Shown: piece by piece, positions 19,803-32,797 of the stretch
How positions within the stretch are numbered: the stretch's first letter is position 1
How the letters are laid out: the number at the start of each line of letters is the position of its first letter
Source of the DNA: Trichuris trichiura
Taxonomy: Eukaryota > Nematoda > Enoplea > Trichinellida > Trichuridae
NCBI GenBank assembly: GCA_037903355.1
Contig: JBAJFE010000014.1
Coordinates: forward strand, 2,728,001-2,792,000
Reading direction: 5' to 3'
DNA length: 64,000 nucleotides
The notes under the pieces: generated by a model
The model's database searches: none
Told to the model about the DNA's origin: nothing
The model's input: the letters and a program-made list of their open reading frames with translations, nothing else
Program-made: the position numbers and the translations under genes

Positions 19803-22800
19803 AGTGCCCTTTGGCGCTTTCAGGAGCTACAAAGTACCCGCCTGGGTACAGTACTGGAGTTGAGCGGTGGCGTTGCGTGAATGAAGAGTGGCCGCCAGGC
19901 GACCGAGTTCCTGATGCAAAGTGTGGGATCGTGCAAGATCTGGTCGAAAAGGCGTCTGGCAAGGAGCAGAAGGCGAAGATGATGAACGGGAAAGAAGGCG
20001 CAACGGTTTCGGCGTTAGCTCTTCCAACTCCCAATAGAAATTGTTCAGTCTTCAGCATTTATTTCCATCAAGCGGCGCGAGTCAGCATCCCTCGGGAGCG
20101 CACTTCATTACGCACAAGTGGCATTAGAGAAGCGGAATTTCCAAACCAGATTGTTGTCCTGCACCTTTGGGAAATCAACTGACGCGAAACCAAATTAACC
20201 GCGCCGCCGACGCTCCGCCCATGGAAGCTGAATTAACCAATCACAATTCGATAGAAGAGATCTGTTTTCGCTCATCGCGCGGCTCGTTGACACTCTACTG
20301 TAATGGACCCGATCGAATAAAGAAAGTCAGAGCTGACTGCTTCACATGCTCTACTACTTAGTATTAATAAAACTCATGCTGACAGTGGCTATGGACGTGA
20401 CCAAAGCTTCTGTCATCTTCTTGGCATGGACAGCTCTTACTAATCCCACAATAGCATATAAGTCCAGGCTTTGCAACTCGATAACAGTTGCCTTATTTTC
20501 TTCATTTTCCAGCAAACTTCCAAAGTGATTCGCCTAATAAAGCGTGATTCAATGCGTTTTCCCATAGGTTGTGCTCCACCATTGATATGTCTAATTTCAA
20601 GCGCTACCACTGGGAATTACAGATTTTTAAAAATTCGGGCTGCTGGTTTATTGGTCGTAGAGTTAATCCAAAAACTAACCGCCCATGAAACATGGCCAGT
20701 GTCTTTTGCATACTATTCCATTGCACGGGTTAAACCTTCTTATACTAACAGGCGTTAGCTTTGATCCTCAGGTCAAAGCCGTTATAGCAATTATGACTGA
20801 GCTGCACGAGAAGCAGACTTGTCCCTACGGTATTCATTAGCGGTTAGCGAAACACGGTCTTTGTTGCGTCCGCCTTACAGTTTTCTACTTACAGTAACAG
20901 TCTCTCAGCATAGGTTTCTTGGTGATTAGATGAGATTTTCCGGCTACTACATATGCTGCTTTAATGAAGTGATAGTGATAAAACTTTAGTTTGGCGCTCC
21001 TGGATACTTTATACCGGTATTCTGAGATCATGGTCATGCTTTTGTCCATTCTAACAGAGGCATTCTGCCTAAAAAAAACAGATCCATTTTTCTTTGGTTA
21101 AAAGTTTGTGTGACTCACATCACCAGGACTCATACATACAAACTGCATGTTTGAAATCTTCAGGGCAATCGTAACTGAATGCAGAACGCTGAAATGCTAC
21201 TGCTTTCATCTTAGTGATATTAGTTTATTTTCCTGGGGCGTCAGTTTTATATTTTACGGAAGTCCCAACATTTTCCAACGCATTAGTGGCCTCCTACTTT
21301 GGTTGAAGGCAAAACTCAACCAGGAAAAGTTTAAAGCTTGCAACAAAAATTTTCCCTTCAAGTTAAACTTAGTTTTTCCACCGGCACGTTTTCTTGCATA
21401 ATTAAAGCAGTTCGCAACTTTACTAAAGCTACTCGCACTTCCTTAATCATGATATAAAGTTCCATTAATGTGAGTGAAACAATGCTGTTCCATCGTTTGC
21501 GCAAACGGTGTGAAAAAGATTTTCTGTTTTTCTATTTGTTCAGTATCATCCGCGTTAGCACTTGAAAACTTGCCAATAGCAACGAATGAGAAGTACGAAC
21601 AGTCAAACTTAAGTTGTAGCAAATGCATGTCTGTTATCTTATTTAATTGAAAAGCTGTAACGCGGTGGTAGTCAAAAGCAACTTCAGTGATTTTAAGCAG
21701 TGCTGAATAGGAGTTCTTGGCCATGGTCATTGAGCACGTAAATGTTAACTGAGGGAAGAAAGCGTCAGCTGTAATAGGTGGGAGAAGTGGACGAACAAAC
21801 CATCAGGATACCTTTGTAGCCTTCTAGGCAACTCTAAGCAAAAGGCGAGAACAAATATAGCTACCTGTTTAATAATTAACTTGGGATAAATTTAGCGTAC
21901 AGAATTCTGTTACCTAAATGAAGTCTGGTGGAATAGCAGCAAGCTAGTTTCACCAGAACTTTAGGATTGAACTTTTACTCAGTCAAATTGAGCACTCGTA
22001 ACAGGGGAACTGTATGCGCATTTATGCCAAAAGAATGCAACGTTGTTCTGTTAGGAGTAGTAGCATGGGCAGCTAGCGACAATATTTCTTAATATGTCAT
22101 TCTCTCAAGAAATACTTCAGGAGAAAAATGGAACCACACTGGTTAGCAGGAACAGTGAGCTTGTTAGCCTTCAACATGTTCTTTGGAATGTCAACAAAGC
22201 CGTCTTGCTTTTGTCTCATGAAATTTTTACTTGCTTTGCTAAAACGCAAAGATCCCGTTGAGGCAACGTTGTTATACGTTTTGTTGTTTCTACCTAGCCA
22301 GAAGAAGTTAGAATATGTACGTCTTCTTCGCTGATGAAGATGATGCAGATCATACGCATTGATTTTGGATGAATCATTCCAGTTTATCGCCCATCAAACG
22401 TCGCTGTTCCCAATTGCTTTTGCTCAGGCACCGCCACAGTACTACTCCCAGGCTTGTCATCCAACATGAAGGCGCCAACAATGGCGGCTTGCTAGTCGAA
22501 TCCTTTGGGATGTATAACTTTCTCTGCACGTTTGATTGCGTCCCGATCGATTTAAGACAGTTTGGCTCCTTTCATATCGTCTTTATGCTTCTTGTTTGAG
22601 TCAATTGCCTTATAGCTAATTAGCGTTATGACGTTTGATGCCTTCAATTAAGCTGCGTTATATAAATCTAAGCAGCGGCTTTTCAAAATTCTTTCAGAAT
22701 TCAAGGTTTCTCTAAGCATAACCGTCCTTGGCAGTGACCTCGGCGATGGTCTGTCAGATAGGCAGCAGTTACCCTAGTAAGTAAGACGACAACGTCTGGC

Positions 22801-23879
22801 GATCATAACTATCAAAAATTGAACTAGCACTGACAGCAGCTGCTGAGCGATGCTAGTATGCATTGACGCTTCGTCCCTGCTACAAGTAATAGCAAAAAGG
22901 TGGTTTGAAAAGCCGCCATTTTTAGTTTCATGGGCGTAGAAGTACGGTGCTGAATTAGGCTGTTGACGGCTACTTTTTAACAGCGTCTCATCATCAGCTT
23001 GAGTCCAGTAGTTGCTGCGTATCTGGGTGAGCACATTTTCTTCAGACCTGTGGGCAAATTTAAACTTAGTCATTGCATTTCCTCACATTTCATTTAGCCA
23101 TTGACTCTCTGAAAAATAGAAAATTTATTGCATTACATATTCTAGTGCTCTGCAAAAATACATGCACAAAATTTTAACTTAATCTTAAAATAGACGTTTT
23201 TATACATATTTACAGAAAGAAGTTTTTTCTTACTTTAAAATCCTGTTTTGACTAGACAGAGTAACGAAAGTAATAAAGCCCACAACGCATTAGCATTACT
23301 AGTTATACACTAAGCACATCCAAAAGCTGTAAGACGCAGTGCATTAGTGCTTGTATGAGAACCTGTAGTGAGCTGCTGTGTTCCCTGGTCACTAACATTT
23401 AGCGACGCATCTGCGCTCAAAACGTCTGAGGCTAAAACTTAAAGAAAAGCAACGATCTGCTTTTTTTAGTGCCACCAGGGTGTCAATAAAATACTGTGCT
23501 GGGTAAGCGGAAATACAGTATAACGGTTCAGAGCGAATTCTCTGATAGCATTTCTAACCTGAGGACACCTATATAGCCTAGTAACCCACAAATAAGCCTG
23601 GAAGATCGAAAGCAAAGAGCTGGTTATGAAAAAACAAAAAGAATAAAGAGTGAAAAATTTGAGCGTGACGTGCACATGCATAGTTCAAGAACCTCTGTGC
23701 TAACTTCAAGCTGCAGTTTCCAACGGTGTTTTTATCATAGGAAGGATAACGATTCTGATCGTCAAAAGGCGAACAAAGAATGTCTGTAGTACTATACATG
23801 CTGCAAAGGGACGGCAAAAGATGATAAAAACTGTGAGAAATCATTATCACTTTAACGTTGTGATGAAGCAAGAGAAAAT
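19803..23879. other. Region upstream of unc-3, no supported gene
   Basis: The first 500 bases are clearly richer in G+C and CpG than the rest and probably hold the unc-3 5' UTR and promoter (inference from position and composition). The following 3.5 kb contain only short, overlapping open frames on both strands. None has a motif, signal peptide plus splice site, or family resemblance that I can support. Confidence 0.45.
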
Positions 23880-24685
23880 GTGCCTGTTAGCAGTTTGCAA
23901 GTTAATGATATAACAATGTCGCACTTGTATTTCCATTCAGCATTTGGAATACTGCATGAAACCCTTGGTCTGAGGAAGCTTTCAGCTCAGTGGGTTCTGA
24001 CAGCGTTGCGCGAAGAACAGCTAGTTCGACGAGTGAACCTTTCTCAGGAGCTCTTAAGGAAGATTGAAGGAAATGAGACCAGGTTTTTCAACCGTATCGT
24101 CAAGGGAGATGAAGCATGGATATAAAAATATAACCCCAAGAGTAAAATATAATCCAAGCAGTAGTTATCGAGGAGGTCAGTAGGTCCAGTCGAGTTCAAA
24201 GCGGAACGGTCGGCTAGAAAGGTTATGGCAACCATATTCTGGAGCTCAGACGGAGCAATTTTGACTGACTTCCTCGAAAGAGAGCGAACAATCACGACAA
24301 GTTATCACAAAGCAGTACTGCAAAAATTAAAAACCGCACTGGCAAGAAAACTGCGTGGCAAGTTGCATCTCAGTGTCCTTTTCCATCACGATAAAGCGCC
24401 AGCTCATTCGTCAAGGACTGTGGGGACTATTCTTTGTGAGTTTCGGTGGGAAGTCATTCCACACTCGCCCTACAGTCCAGATCTTGCCTCGCCAGACTTT
24501 TTCCTCTTCCCAAAGTTAAAAGAACATTTAAAAGGCACGCTGTTCGAATCAGTGGGCGAAGTGAAACGCCCAGTCTCAATTTGGTGAAATACACAGCCCC
24601 CAGGATTCTATAAAAAAGGTCTGCGTAGGTGGACGCACCGTCTGCAGAAGTGCTCAGAGGCTGACGGAAGATATGTTGAGAAATA
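23880..24685 (+). pseudogene. Decayed mariner (Tc1/mariner, DD34D) transposase
   Basis: Two frames separated by a nonsense region. The first (23880-24122) contains ILHETLGLRKLSAQWV and VKGDEAWI, the first catalytic Asp block of mariner. A TAA directly follows that block, with further stops to about 24180. The second (24225-24587) has KVMATIFWSSDGAILTDFL, HHDKAPAHSSR with the second Asp, and PYSPDLASPDFFLFPKLKEH with the third Asp. A shifted frame then gives RRWTHRLQKC...YVEK, the usual C-terminus, ending near 24685. All three catalytic Asp codons remain, but stops and frameshifts rule out activity. The N-terminal helix-turn-helix part and the terminal repeats were not recognised. Confidence 0.88.
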
Positions 24686-24889
24686 GCCTCTTTAGCCTGA
24701 TGTGGTACATGGACACAACGCTAGTTTGATTTCTGTAAGTTGACCGCCTCAGTTTGCTCTGTGTCAGTCGCTAACAGCTGTTAACCGTCAGTGCCTCAGT
24801 GTGCTATTACTCAACGTAGAGAAGTTTTTCATTACTGTGCATTGGAGATTCCTGATAACAGAACCGATTCCGTCGCTTTGACAATGTGT

Positions 24890-25320
24890 TTTTCATGCCT
24901 GCCGGCGCAGCTTGCGCGTTTCCTCAATTACATAACCTTCCACCGCCCTCTGACTGGTGAGGCAGAGATTAAAGCAGTAGATTTCGAAGATTTCGTTGCT
25001 AGATGGGGTGGCCAGTTCTACCGAACCTGACACACAAGCAATTTTCCAATCTATACTAGCCGAAGCCTGAATGAGCGTAGAAGTAGCGCAGAAGACGACG
25101 CAGAGGAGGAAAGTGACAATGAGACAGAAATGGTACAAAAACCGAAGGAAGATGACGTCGAACGCATGTTAGCGCAGCTGAAGTGTTTTGCTGTTGAAAA
25201 ATACCCAAAGATGCGGAACGAGGTGGCTGGCGCGGAGGCCACCCATGCGGCTTATCTTTGTAGTAAGAAGAAGCATCAGACTAGAATTGACACCTGTTTC
25301 AGCAATCACTGTAGCCCCTA
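24890..25320 (+). pseudogene. Possible Tigger/jerky-type transposase C-terminal remnant
   Basis: Two overlapping frames. The first (to 25030) has GEAEIKAVDFEDFVARWGG. The second has an acidic run AEDDAEEESDNETE, then VERMLAQLKCFAVEKYPKM, and ends KKKHQTRIDTCFSNHCSP. Acidic spacer, a helix rich in Leu, and a terminal K-Q-T-x-I-x-x-F-like motif are typical of the end of pogo/Tigger-like (CENP-B related) transposases. No catalytic domain is found nearby, and a frame change is needed to join the parts. Weak assignment; a nematode gene fragment is possible instead. Confidence 0.4.
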
Positions 25321-25600
25321 AAAGCTTATGCGCGCTTTTACAGTGTTATTTTTATGCATCTCGCCATTTAATAGACCTCCATTTGATGCTGTGCAACAGA
25401 ATAAAACGCATACAGATGCTCTATTACGGTAGCTGTGTCCCGTTGGTGGATGAAAGCATGGAACAAATGGAAACTTATAGGAACCACAAACTATGAAAGC
25501 ATACAGATGCTAATCTATTTAGCCAAGCCACTTATACCCACAGCTTCCATATGTCGACCACCTCCTATGTTGACCAGTTTTCCCCAGTCTGTTGGGTGGT

Positions 25601-25668
25601 CGGTATATATATGCATAAATATACACTGTGTCCATATATACATACATACATACATTCATGTATATATA
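25601..25668. repeat. AT-rich microsatellite, TATA / TACA / CATA tracts
   Basis: Runs of TATATA, CATACATACATACATA and GTATATATA over about 70 bp. A simple repeat; the two open frames crossing it (HIYIHTYIHVYI-like) are artefacts of the repeat. Confidence 0.85.
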
Positions 25669-26558
25669 GCGTGTTCAGTTCACTTTTTATTGCGAATCTT
25701 CCGGGTTCAATGACTCTTCATTGGGTAAAATGCGAAACGGTGCTGAAGGATACACAGAGACACCACGAAATTACAGTTTAAAGCTGGGACAGCAATATGA
25801 AGAGGAAAAGTTCATCCTATTTGGAAACGCTTTCATCGAGTAGTTAGGAAAAACTAAAGCTCAGAAACACCAAAAGAAAATAAAATTTGAAAATTGATCT
25901 CGCGTAGTAAGATAACACAAACTGTATAAGCATTTTGAACTAAACAAATACATAAGTAAAATGGAAATGATGAAGTGATAAAAATAACGGAGTTACACTC
26001 CTTACGAAACGTTTGCATGTTCAACAAGAAAGCTGTCAGCGGCGTATCTGTACCAGAAGAACAGAGGAAGAAAGGAAACGGAAAAAATATGAAAAAAATG
26101 AAGAAAAAGTATACAAGAAAAGTGAACAGATTTGACAAGTTTGCAAAAGAGATAAAGAGCCAAAATTGGAATGCTGAGAATCATGGATCTCTGGCTCTGG
26201 TGGATGTATGCATCAGAAGATGACAGAATTAATGAGGACAACTAGAGAAAACGTTATGGACGCTAGAATTATCAATACTTGTGCAGTACGTATTTCATTT
26301 ATACTTCTTACAACACTTTTTCATATTTTGCTTTAGCATTATTATTTTTATCAGTTCATGCTTTCGCTTTGAATAAACTGCATCATATTACATAAATTCA
26401 TTTTTCTTACTTTTCGTTTCGCTAGCTTTTAATTTTGCTTGCCTCTGGATGAAGTCATTTCCAAGAAGAATGCATGTTCCTGTTTAAGGCCGTTCACCAC
26501 TCAGACACGCTAACTTCGCGTTAGTTGCAGATTCTTTCATCCCACGTCGTCTTACGCG

Positions 26559-26595
26559 CTGATGACAAGACATGTTGAGGCCTGAAACCTCGCAG
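26559..26595 (+). repeat. Solo foldback-box remnant
   Basis: GCGCTGATGA (CTGATGA at 26559-26565), an 18-nt spacer, then GAAACCTCGCAG. Core strings and spacing match the foldback family box; arms and ends are gone. Confidence 0.5.
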
Positions 26596-28213
26596 TAAAA
26601 AATGGTAAGGGAACTGAGCAGATTGCATTCATAGCGACGATGAAGTCGTAATATCACGCAACGAAACATTTCAGTCACCTAGAAAGTTATGAGAATATAA
26701 TTTTGCGTGATGCCTGCAAAGGTCATCAAAATTTACTACGGGCAATTCTTGCTTTTAGTATAAGGCACTGTTAGCTTCATCTTACAACGAAAAGTGACGC
26801 TGTCGATGATGCAAAGTTCGTTCATGTTACCCCCTCCCCATTCATGGCAATTAAAACCTTGTACAGAAACACGGCAGTTATTCATAATGAGCTGTTAGAA
26901 AACATCATTACTTTACTTAATAAGGTAAACTTTTCATTACTCAGAAAAAGGTTATTTTAAAAAGGTTTGGAATGTTCAGCCCGTATCTCACCTACATGCA
27001 CTGATTACAGATCAGATGCGATCAGACTGTCTGCACTTTCACAAAAAAAACTTTTCTGTATAATCAAAAATTTGCCACGTTTCAGTTCAGCAATGTCCAT
27101 GCTTTCAATAAACGTCATTTTAATTACCTTTCATTCAGGAGGTTTCAGCCTTTCATCTAGCGAATGTTAACTTTTGTGGACGCTTCCTAACCTTTGCTTT
27201 CACTAAAGCAATGTAAAGCAGTGCCTAATAAGTGACCGAATAAAAACTAAAATTGAGAAACTTCATCAACGGCGTGATATTGAGAAAGGAGTACATCATG
27301 AACAATGTCGCGTTGTTCATTCATTACGACCAGACGGGTAGAGAAAAACTGTGTTTAAAAAAGCGTTGAAAAAGTTCCTCTGAACACATCTTATGGATAG
27401 TAACGGAAAGTGGAAGTACACTGAAAAGTTACACGCAGCATTTTGGCCACTGCAGTACAGAGGGATAAGAAGCGTGTTTCTCAGTTTTGCTTTGTTTATA
27501 CTGTGTGAACATAGTTTCGCACTGCTTGCTTTGCTGCTACTAAAAAACTATTGTAGTTGGGCTTTCGTTTTGTGTACCAGCCTGTAACATTTCCAAAAAA
27601 AACTTCATTTGCTTATATTTGTGAAAAATAATTCTAATCATTTTACAAAACTCTTACTCGTTTTCTAATCCCGCGGGCTCAGCGAAAGCTTTATTATATT
27701 AAAACTACATTTTCAGCTATGTGAACTAGTGTTTATATGTTTTACTTGTTCTTATGTGACACTCTTTTCTGAAAAGAACGTTCCAGCTGAGTGAATGGCG
27801 CGGTATGGTCCCAGTTCTGTTTTGCTAGGGAAAAAATACTGCGGTAGCTGAAGCGGAGGATCGTTATCATCCTTTTCAGTGGTCTGAGCTGACCATCGCG
27901 ATCATGATGCGATGAGCCCATACTCAATCCAATAACTGGCTGTCGCTATCAGAAAAACCATCAGAAAAAGATGGTGCATAGGGACGCCATCGATAGTACT
28001 CCCAACAAAACTTCAGCGGCGTCTGCACCCAAGTAGCATGCTTTTAACGCCTCTTAGTCCGGAAGCCAAGGCAGCAGTATTACTCCCTGGCCCACGTCAG
28101 CGTTTCAAAGCATCCGTTTGGCTTTTTTATGCCAAAGGCGTCAAGTTATTAATTTTAATAATCACTGTGTTAACCGATAGCCGCTGTGGAATTTAATTTA
28201 GACTATAAGCGCG

Positions 28214-28260
28214 CTGAAGACGGGGACAGGGGATCCCTGAAAGCTTCGCAATAAAATCTT
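28214..28260 (+). repeat. Solo foldback-box remnant
   Basis: CTGAAGA (28214-28220), a hairpin CGGGGA / TCCCTG of six pairs with one G-T, then AAAGCTTCG and an AATAAAAT-like piece. The stem is kept although its bases differ from other copies. Confidence 0.65.
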
Positions 28261-29218
28261 TGAACAGGTACCTTTTCCGTACAATAATGCTCATACACAC
28301 ACCCGTTAAGAGAAACTATGTTTTCAAAGCTATAAGCTAACTCTACACAAGTATTTGACAAACTGCAACTATACGTTCACATAGCGGTACTATCAGTTTT
28401 CGCAATTGTGGAAAGCAGGTTCCAAATAAGGAAATCACTCGTATGAATAGAATCTTCAGCACTTTTTCGCTTTTACATGGAGAGCAGTGCGAACTGAAAA
28501 TGCCATGCGTTTGGTAGAAGCAGCAGAAAGGTATATTTGTCAAAAAATAAGGAAGGAAAAATTGCCATTTTTTTTGACTCATCAAGCACTCGTAATATAG
28601 TAGTGCACCTAAGTCAAATCGACTGCGGTCAGTGCGCTAAAAAATTAGAAGAACAAATTCCCGCACTTTGGCGAATTTCTTCAGCTCAAGGGTCATGAGG
28701 CAAAGGTAAAAAAATTTTCAGTTTCCATTTAGCTGTTGGCAGTAGCTTCAGGTTGGCTGTTAAGCATTGGTTCAAGTTGCGTGACACACTAACGAAGGAA
28801 GCAAATAGGATTACTGGGGCAATAAGTAATATGCTAAACAACATAATCAAAAATGACAATCCCATTTTCCGTTTTATCGTTGTTAGGGTAAGTAGTTCTA
28901 CCTGATCTAAGGATTAAATACTGACTTTACAGTTTTAATGGCGTGTCCATTACTTTTCATTTTCCAGTAATGTGAAAACATGATAGTCGCAGCGATGTTC
29001 ATAAGCAACTAATCCATACCTTTCCGCCCCTTTAGCCGATTTGATATCTTTGATATAGAGAATCATTATAAAGTTGAATCTCGACCGTTGCAGCATTTCA
29101 AACTTGCTGAGCATTCAAAATCGAACCCGGAGTGCACGACCAGGTAGGTTATTAGCGAAAGCAGAGACACGCAGTCTAAACAGAACTGCAGAAATGGTTT
29201 GCCTTGTCAGGTCGATCA

Positions 29219-29250
29219 CTGAAGACGGGACATGAGTTCCAAAAGCTCGT
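29219..29250 (+). repeat. Solo foldback-box remnant, strongly decayed
   Basis: CTGAAGACGGGAC, short spacer, then CCAAAAGCTCG in place of the usual CCGAAAGCTC. Recognisable only by comparison with the other copies. Confidence 0.4.
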
Positions 29251-30473
29251 GCGTTCCTAAGCGATTGCTCGTTGTCAGGAGAAGAAATAGGACAGAATAA
29301 TTCAAAGAACCGTTTGTTGTGGAGGCATTTAGTGACCCGCGGTATTGCTAACTCTTATAGTGCAAAGTTTCTTAGGTATTGCTCTGCGCAAAAGTCGTGA
29401 TCGCGGGTCTCAACTGCTCCATTCGCTGTCCTGTTCATAACACTGACATTATAACAGCTCTGATGTAATGAGACATTTTAATGTCTAACCGTTAAGCTAG
29501 TACATTCTCTGTGGACACATAAAAAACTTATTCCTGCTTTCGAAGCAATGAATCACGAAGTTAAGCTTATACGTCGGTGCAGCGCATCCATTAATTCATT
29601 CGTGCCAATGGCTACCGGAATTCGGAAAGTCTAATACATTATGACACGAAAAGAAGGTTCAGTTTAATAAACGGCTTGTTCACTTAATGGTTAAACCAGT
29701 GCGTTAAAGTGGCCCGTCTGCTGCTTAACATTTTTGCTTTAGCTGGCCGTAAACTTTCGTGAACTCAATGGTAGTTTAAGTGACGGACCGCAAGTATTGT
29801 AATGCTTTCCAGTTCATCGCGCTCAGGGAAGTGAAAGAGAGAAATACAAAAAACTAATATAATACATCTGATTGCATTTTTTCTTTCTTTATTTCAGCCC
29901 TTCCCAATCAATCAGTTATATCAATCAACGAACTATGCTTTGGTTTGTCTCTGAGCATAATGTGAAGCTGATATTCCGAGTTGGAGAAGCAGCTGCTCAT
30001 CTACTCGTACCCATGAACTTGGATGCAACTGCCTATCAATAGCGACTAATAGAGGGGAAAGAAATTTTAGGGAACAGAACGATATTGCTCTGGGATAAAG
30101 ATTTTGCTTTGGCGATAGCTGCCGCCTTAGGCGCATGCTCAAAACATGAAGAACTTTACCTGAAATATATTGCAAGCTTTAAAACTCACAGGCAGCTCCA
30201 TTTCATTAGCTTTATCATACCCTCCTTATTCTGTCATAATATGGCAGATTATTGCTCAGATATTCAGAAGCAAGAACCGCCATAACTAAATGGCGGCATT
30301 CTTGAATTATGCATTCCTAACATGACATTTTGTCATATGGGAGGCTGACTACACCATGTCTGAAACTAAAATGTGAACAGCTTTTATCACGTTTAGCAAA
30401 AAGTTTTGCAAACTGCAGTTTCACATTACATTACAGGTCATTCGTCCTGTTTCATCTCATGCGCTGATGAAGG

Positions 30474-30500
30474 GGAAAGGCAAGCTCTGAAAGCTCCGCA
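30474..30500 (+). repeat. Solo foldback-box remnant
   Basis: CTGATGA (30474-30480), an 18-nt spacer, GAAAGCTCCGCAG, and 40 nt further GGCATCCGT, which resembles the family end. The other arm is absent. Confidence 0.6.
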
Positions 30501-31018
30501 GCAAAACATTCGTACGAAATAAATAGCACTTACACGGCATCCGTTGCCCAGGTTTTTATGCTATCCTATTTATCTGCACTGATACCCTAAATATGTGGAC
30601 ATGAAGTTCAGTATTGCCGAATGGAAATGCGTAGCAGTTTTGATCCTTGCAAACCGAGTCTTTTCTTTCCACTGCGCATAAATGTACAGATGAAAAAACG
30701 AATGTTAGAATTCTTTTAGTTAAGAAAAAGATTACAATTTACGGTAGCGCTTTTAATGCAAACCTCAAAATAATGAGGCTTGTTTACCATGAAATGTCAC
30801 AAGACAGTTGGGATTTTTCATCCGCCAGTCTTTGCAGTAAGATTTGCAAATTTTCTTATCTGTAGAGAAAATATGAAAAGTCAAAATTCCTAATGATGAA
30901 TGACGCTTAGCGAAGACAACCGTAACGACGCAAATAATTTTCACCAAGAAAAATTTTCCACAGCTTCGAAGTAGCCTTTATTTCAGGATACTGCCTCAAG
31001 CGACTTATCTGCTGTTCA

Positions 31019-31497
31019 TCAAACTGGAGATGACGTAGAAAAATTTTCTTTACGCATCCAAGACTCCATTTTCACTACTGATTCAGTTCGGCGTCTCTTG
31101 CCAGCATGATCTGCTGCAGTCTTAACCGCAATTAAGTCCTCGGCTGAGAGATCAATTTCTTTAAATAAACCGAGTTCAACAGAAACAAGAATTTCAAAAA
31201 TGATGTCCATTATGCACGCTTACTGCAGTAGCATGCCACCATATATTATTTCAGTATTTTAGTTGATACTTGCGAAGTAGAAGGCCAGCACACATGACAG
31301 AGGTGACTACGGTGACATCCGGTTCTCTTTAAAGTGCGAAACTGGACAACCAAAAGGGGTCTCGTAACATCAATTCTAATCAACGTAAGGTTTTCTGATG
31401 CAGAGAAAACATGCTTAAATTCAGAAGCACTGCTTATTGCGCTGTAGTGCTCTCGTAATTTCGAAGATATGTCCTCGAAGTTTTGCATAGCGGGCAT
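31019..31497 (-). pseudogene. Possible retroelement gag-like remnant
   Basis: Two minus-strand frames: one with NFEDISSKLREHYSAISSAS, which resembles the capsid-proximal part of Ty3/gypsy gag proteins, and one with AEDLIAVKTAADHAGKRRR. Proximity to the integrase piece next door, though on the opposite strand, is the only other support. Could be chance. Confidence 0.2.
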
Positions 31498-31535
31498 TCC
31501 GGCATAGTACGTGTGAAGAGCCTAGAACGCTGTAT

Positions 31536-31865
31536 TTGGTGACCAAAATGTATCAAGAAATTAAGTCACTGGCTCGTTCATGCATGCAGCGTCAAGAATC
31601 GAGAAGGGGCCCGCAACAGGATTGCGGAAATAACTGGCCAGAGGTGAAAGCACTCTGGTCACTGCTATACATAGTGACTTTTCCGGTTCCTTCCGAGAGA
31701 AAAATTATCAGTGAATGAGTTCTAGAAGTGAATAGAAGTACGTGTAGTTTTGTCAATGTCCCCACCATCGGCAATCTACACTCTCAGAGAACTTCCTGGA
31801 AGTCTTGAGTTACCAGATTGTTTGATCACGGACAATGGTACCGCTTTTATGCCAACTGAATTTTC
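31536..31865 (+). pseudogene. Ty3/gypsy-type integrase fragment, broken
   Basis: The piece LPDCLITDNGTAFMPTEF (within 31750-31863) matches the integrase core around the second catalytic Asp (L-V-T-D-N-G-x-x-F). It is preceded in shifted frames by a decayed KSLARSCMQRQES and WPEVKALW region that fits the upstream zinc-binding and core segments. Several stops and frame changes lie between them. Homology to gypsy ends abruptly at about 31865, where Tigger sequence begins. No reverse transcriptase or LTR was found. Confidence 0.65.
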
Positions 31866-32079
31866 GTGCCTTATGGCAAGATTCACTATGTCCATGACCT
31901 CCTCATCGATGGCACCTAAGTCTTCGTATTCACTGACTGCGTCTCCCTACAAAAGCTTCCAGTAACCATTAACTGTTCTAAACTTTATCTCGTATACTGC
32001 CGTGTAAAAGACGATGTCACTATTTCACTCTGGACAAACCGCCTTTTATAGAATCCGCGGATAACGAGGGCCGACTGTA
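31866..32079 (-). mobile_element. Tigger/pogo element fragment with 5' terminal repeat
   Basis: Minus strand reads from a terminal inverted repeat (TACAGTCGGCCCTCGTTATC, ending at 32079) into a transposase piece: TVNGYWKLL, stop, GDAVSEYED, LGAIDEEVMDIVN. The same order occurs in the larger copy at 51670..52980, to which it is clearly similar. It lacks the foldback insertion found in that copy and so shows the empty site. Fused at 31865 to gypsy integrase sequence. Confidence 0.75.
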
Positions 32080-32797
32080 TATTGCTTAGCTGCGCACTTT
32101 CGGTTACTTCTTTTACAGCAGCACCGAAAATCAAGACACTTTTGTACTCAGCACATGCATTCAAAGTTTCATATTTTCGATTGATGAATGCACATATTTT
32201 CACAGACCATTCATTTATTCAACACGTTTTGACATGCGCAGTTCTTTTTCGAGGTAACGCGTCTGTATACAACACGAGACTGATACAGGATACACTTGTT
32301 GTTGCAGAATGCGTTTAAAATTGATGTGCATTTGTACTAGTCAGATCCGGTAGGCAGACAAAGCTTGTCCTTAAACGGTAAGCTTCTCCTGTCTGTCTGT
32401 GCCATCTAATCTTAACCTAGGCATGGAGAATAATGATGCGCACGCTCCCTAAAAATTTTATGCGATTGCTTCATAACGTAGACTTCCCGTAAATCGTTGA
32501 TTTTCAAGACAGCGCTGGAAGACTGAGGCCTATACCGACAGGAGATGTATGTCCATGGTCAATTCAGCTTCAGCAGGCATTATTCCCTATCAACCGGATC
32601 AGACTAATACGAATGCAGCTGTACATCAACGTAAACACGCCAAAATGAAACACTCCATTATCGCGCGTTTTACACAGCCCATGTTACTAATACATTTCTT
32701 AATCATACAAGAATTACGTTTCCAACTTTATCTAGAACGAAGCAAAATCTTGATTCTGTAAGTGAAGATATTGTTATTATGAAACTAATTTAGTACT
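32080..32797. other. Intergenic region, nothing recognised
   Basis: About 700 bp between the Tigger fragment and a possible terminal exon. Short open frames only. Confidence 0.5.

Larger units (their letters stand above)
25673..31015. other. Gene-poor region with scattered foldback-box remnants
   Basis: About 5.3 kb without a supportable gene. Four decayed copies of the foldback box lie in it, all on the plus strand and listed separately. A purine-rich stretch at 26030-26130 gives a Lys-rich frame (MKKMKKKYTRK), which I treat as low complexity. Confidence 0.45.

Noticed and set aside
25600..25670. The TATA-rich run as a promoter element
   Set aside because: It is a simple CATA/TATA microsatellite with no gene downstream.
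26030..26220. A Lys-rich plus-strand frame as a small basic protein
   Set aside because: A purine-rich low-complexity stretch explains it; the opposite strand gives an equally long Phe/Leu-rich frame.
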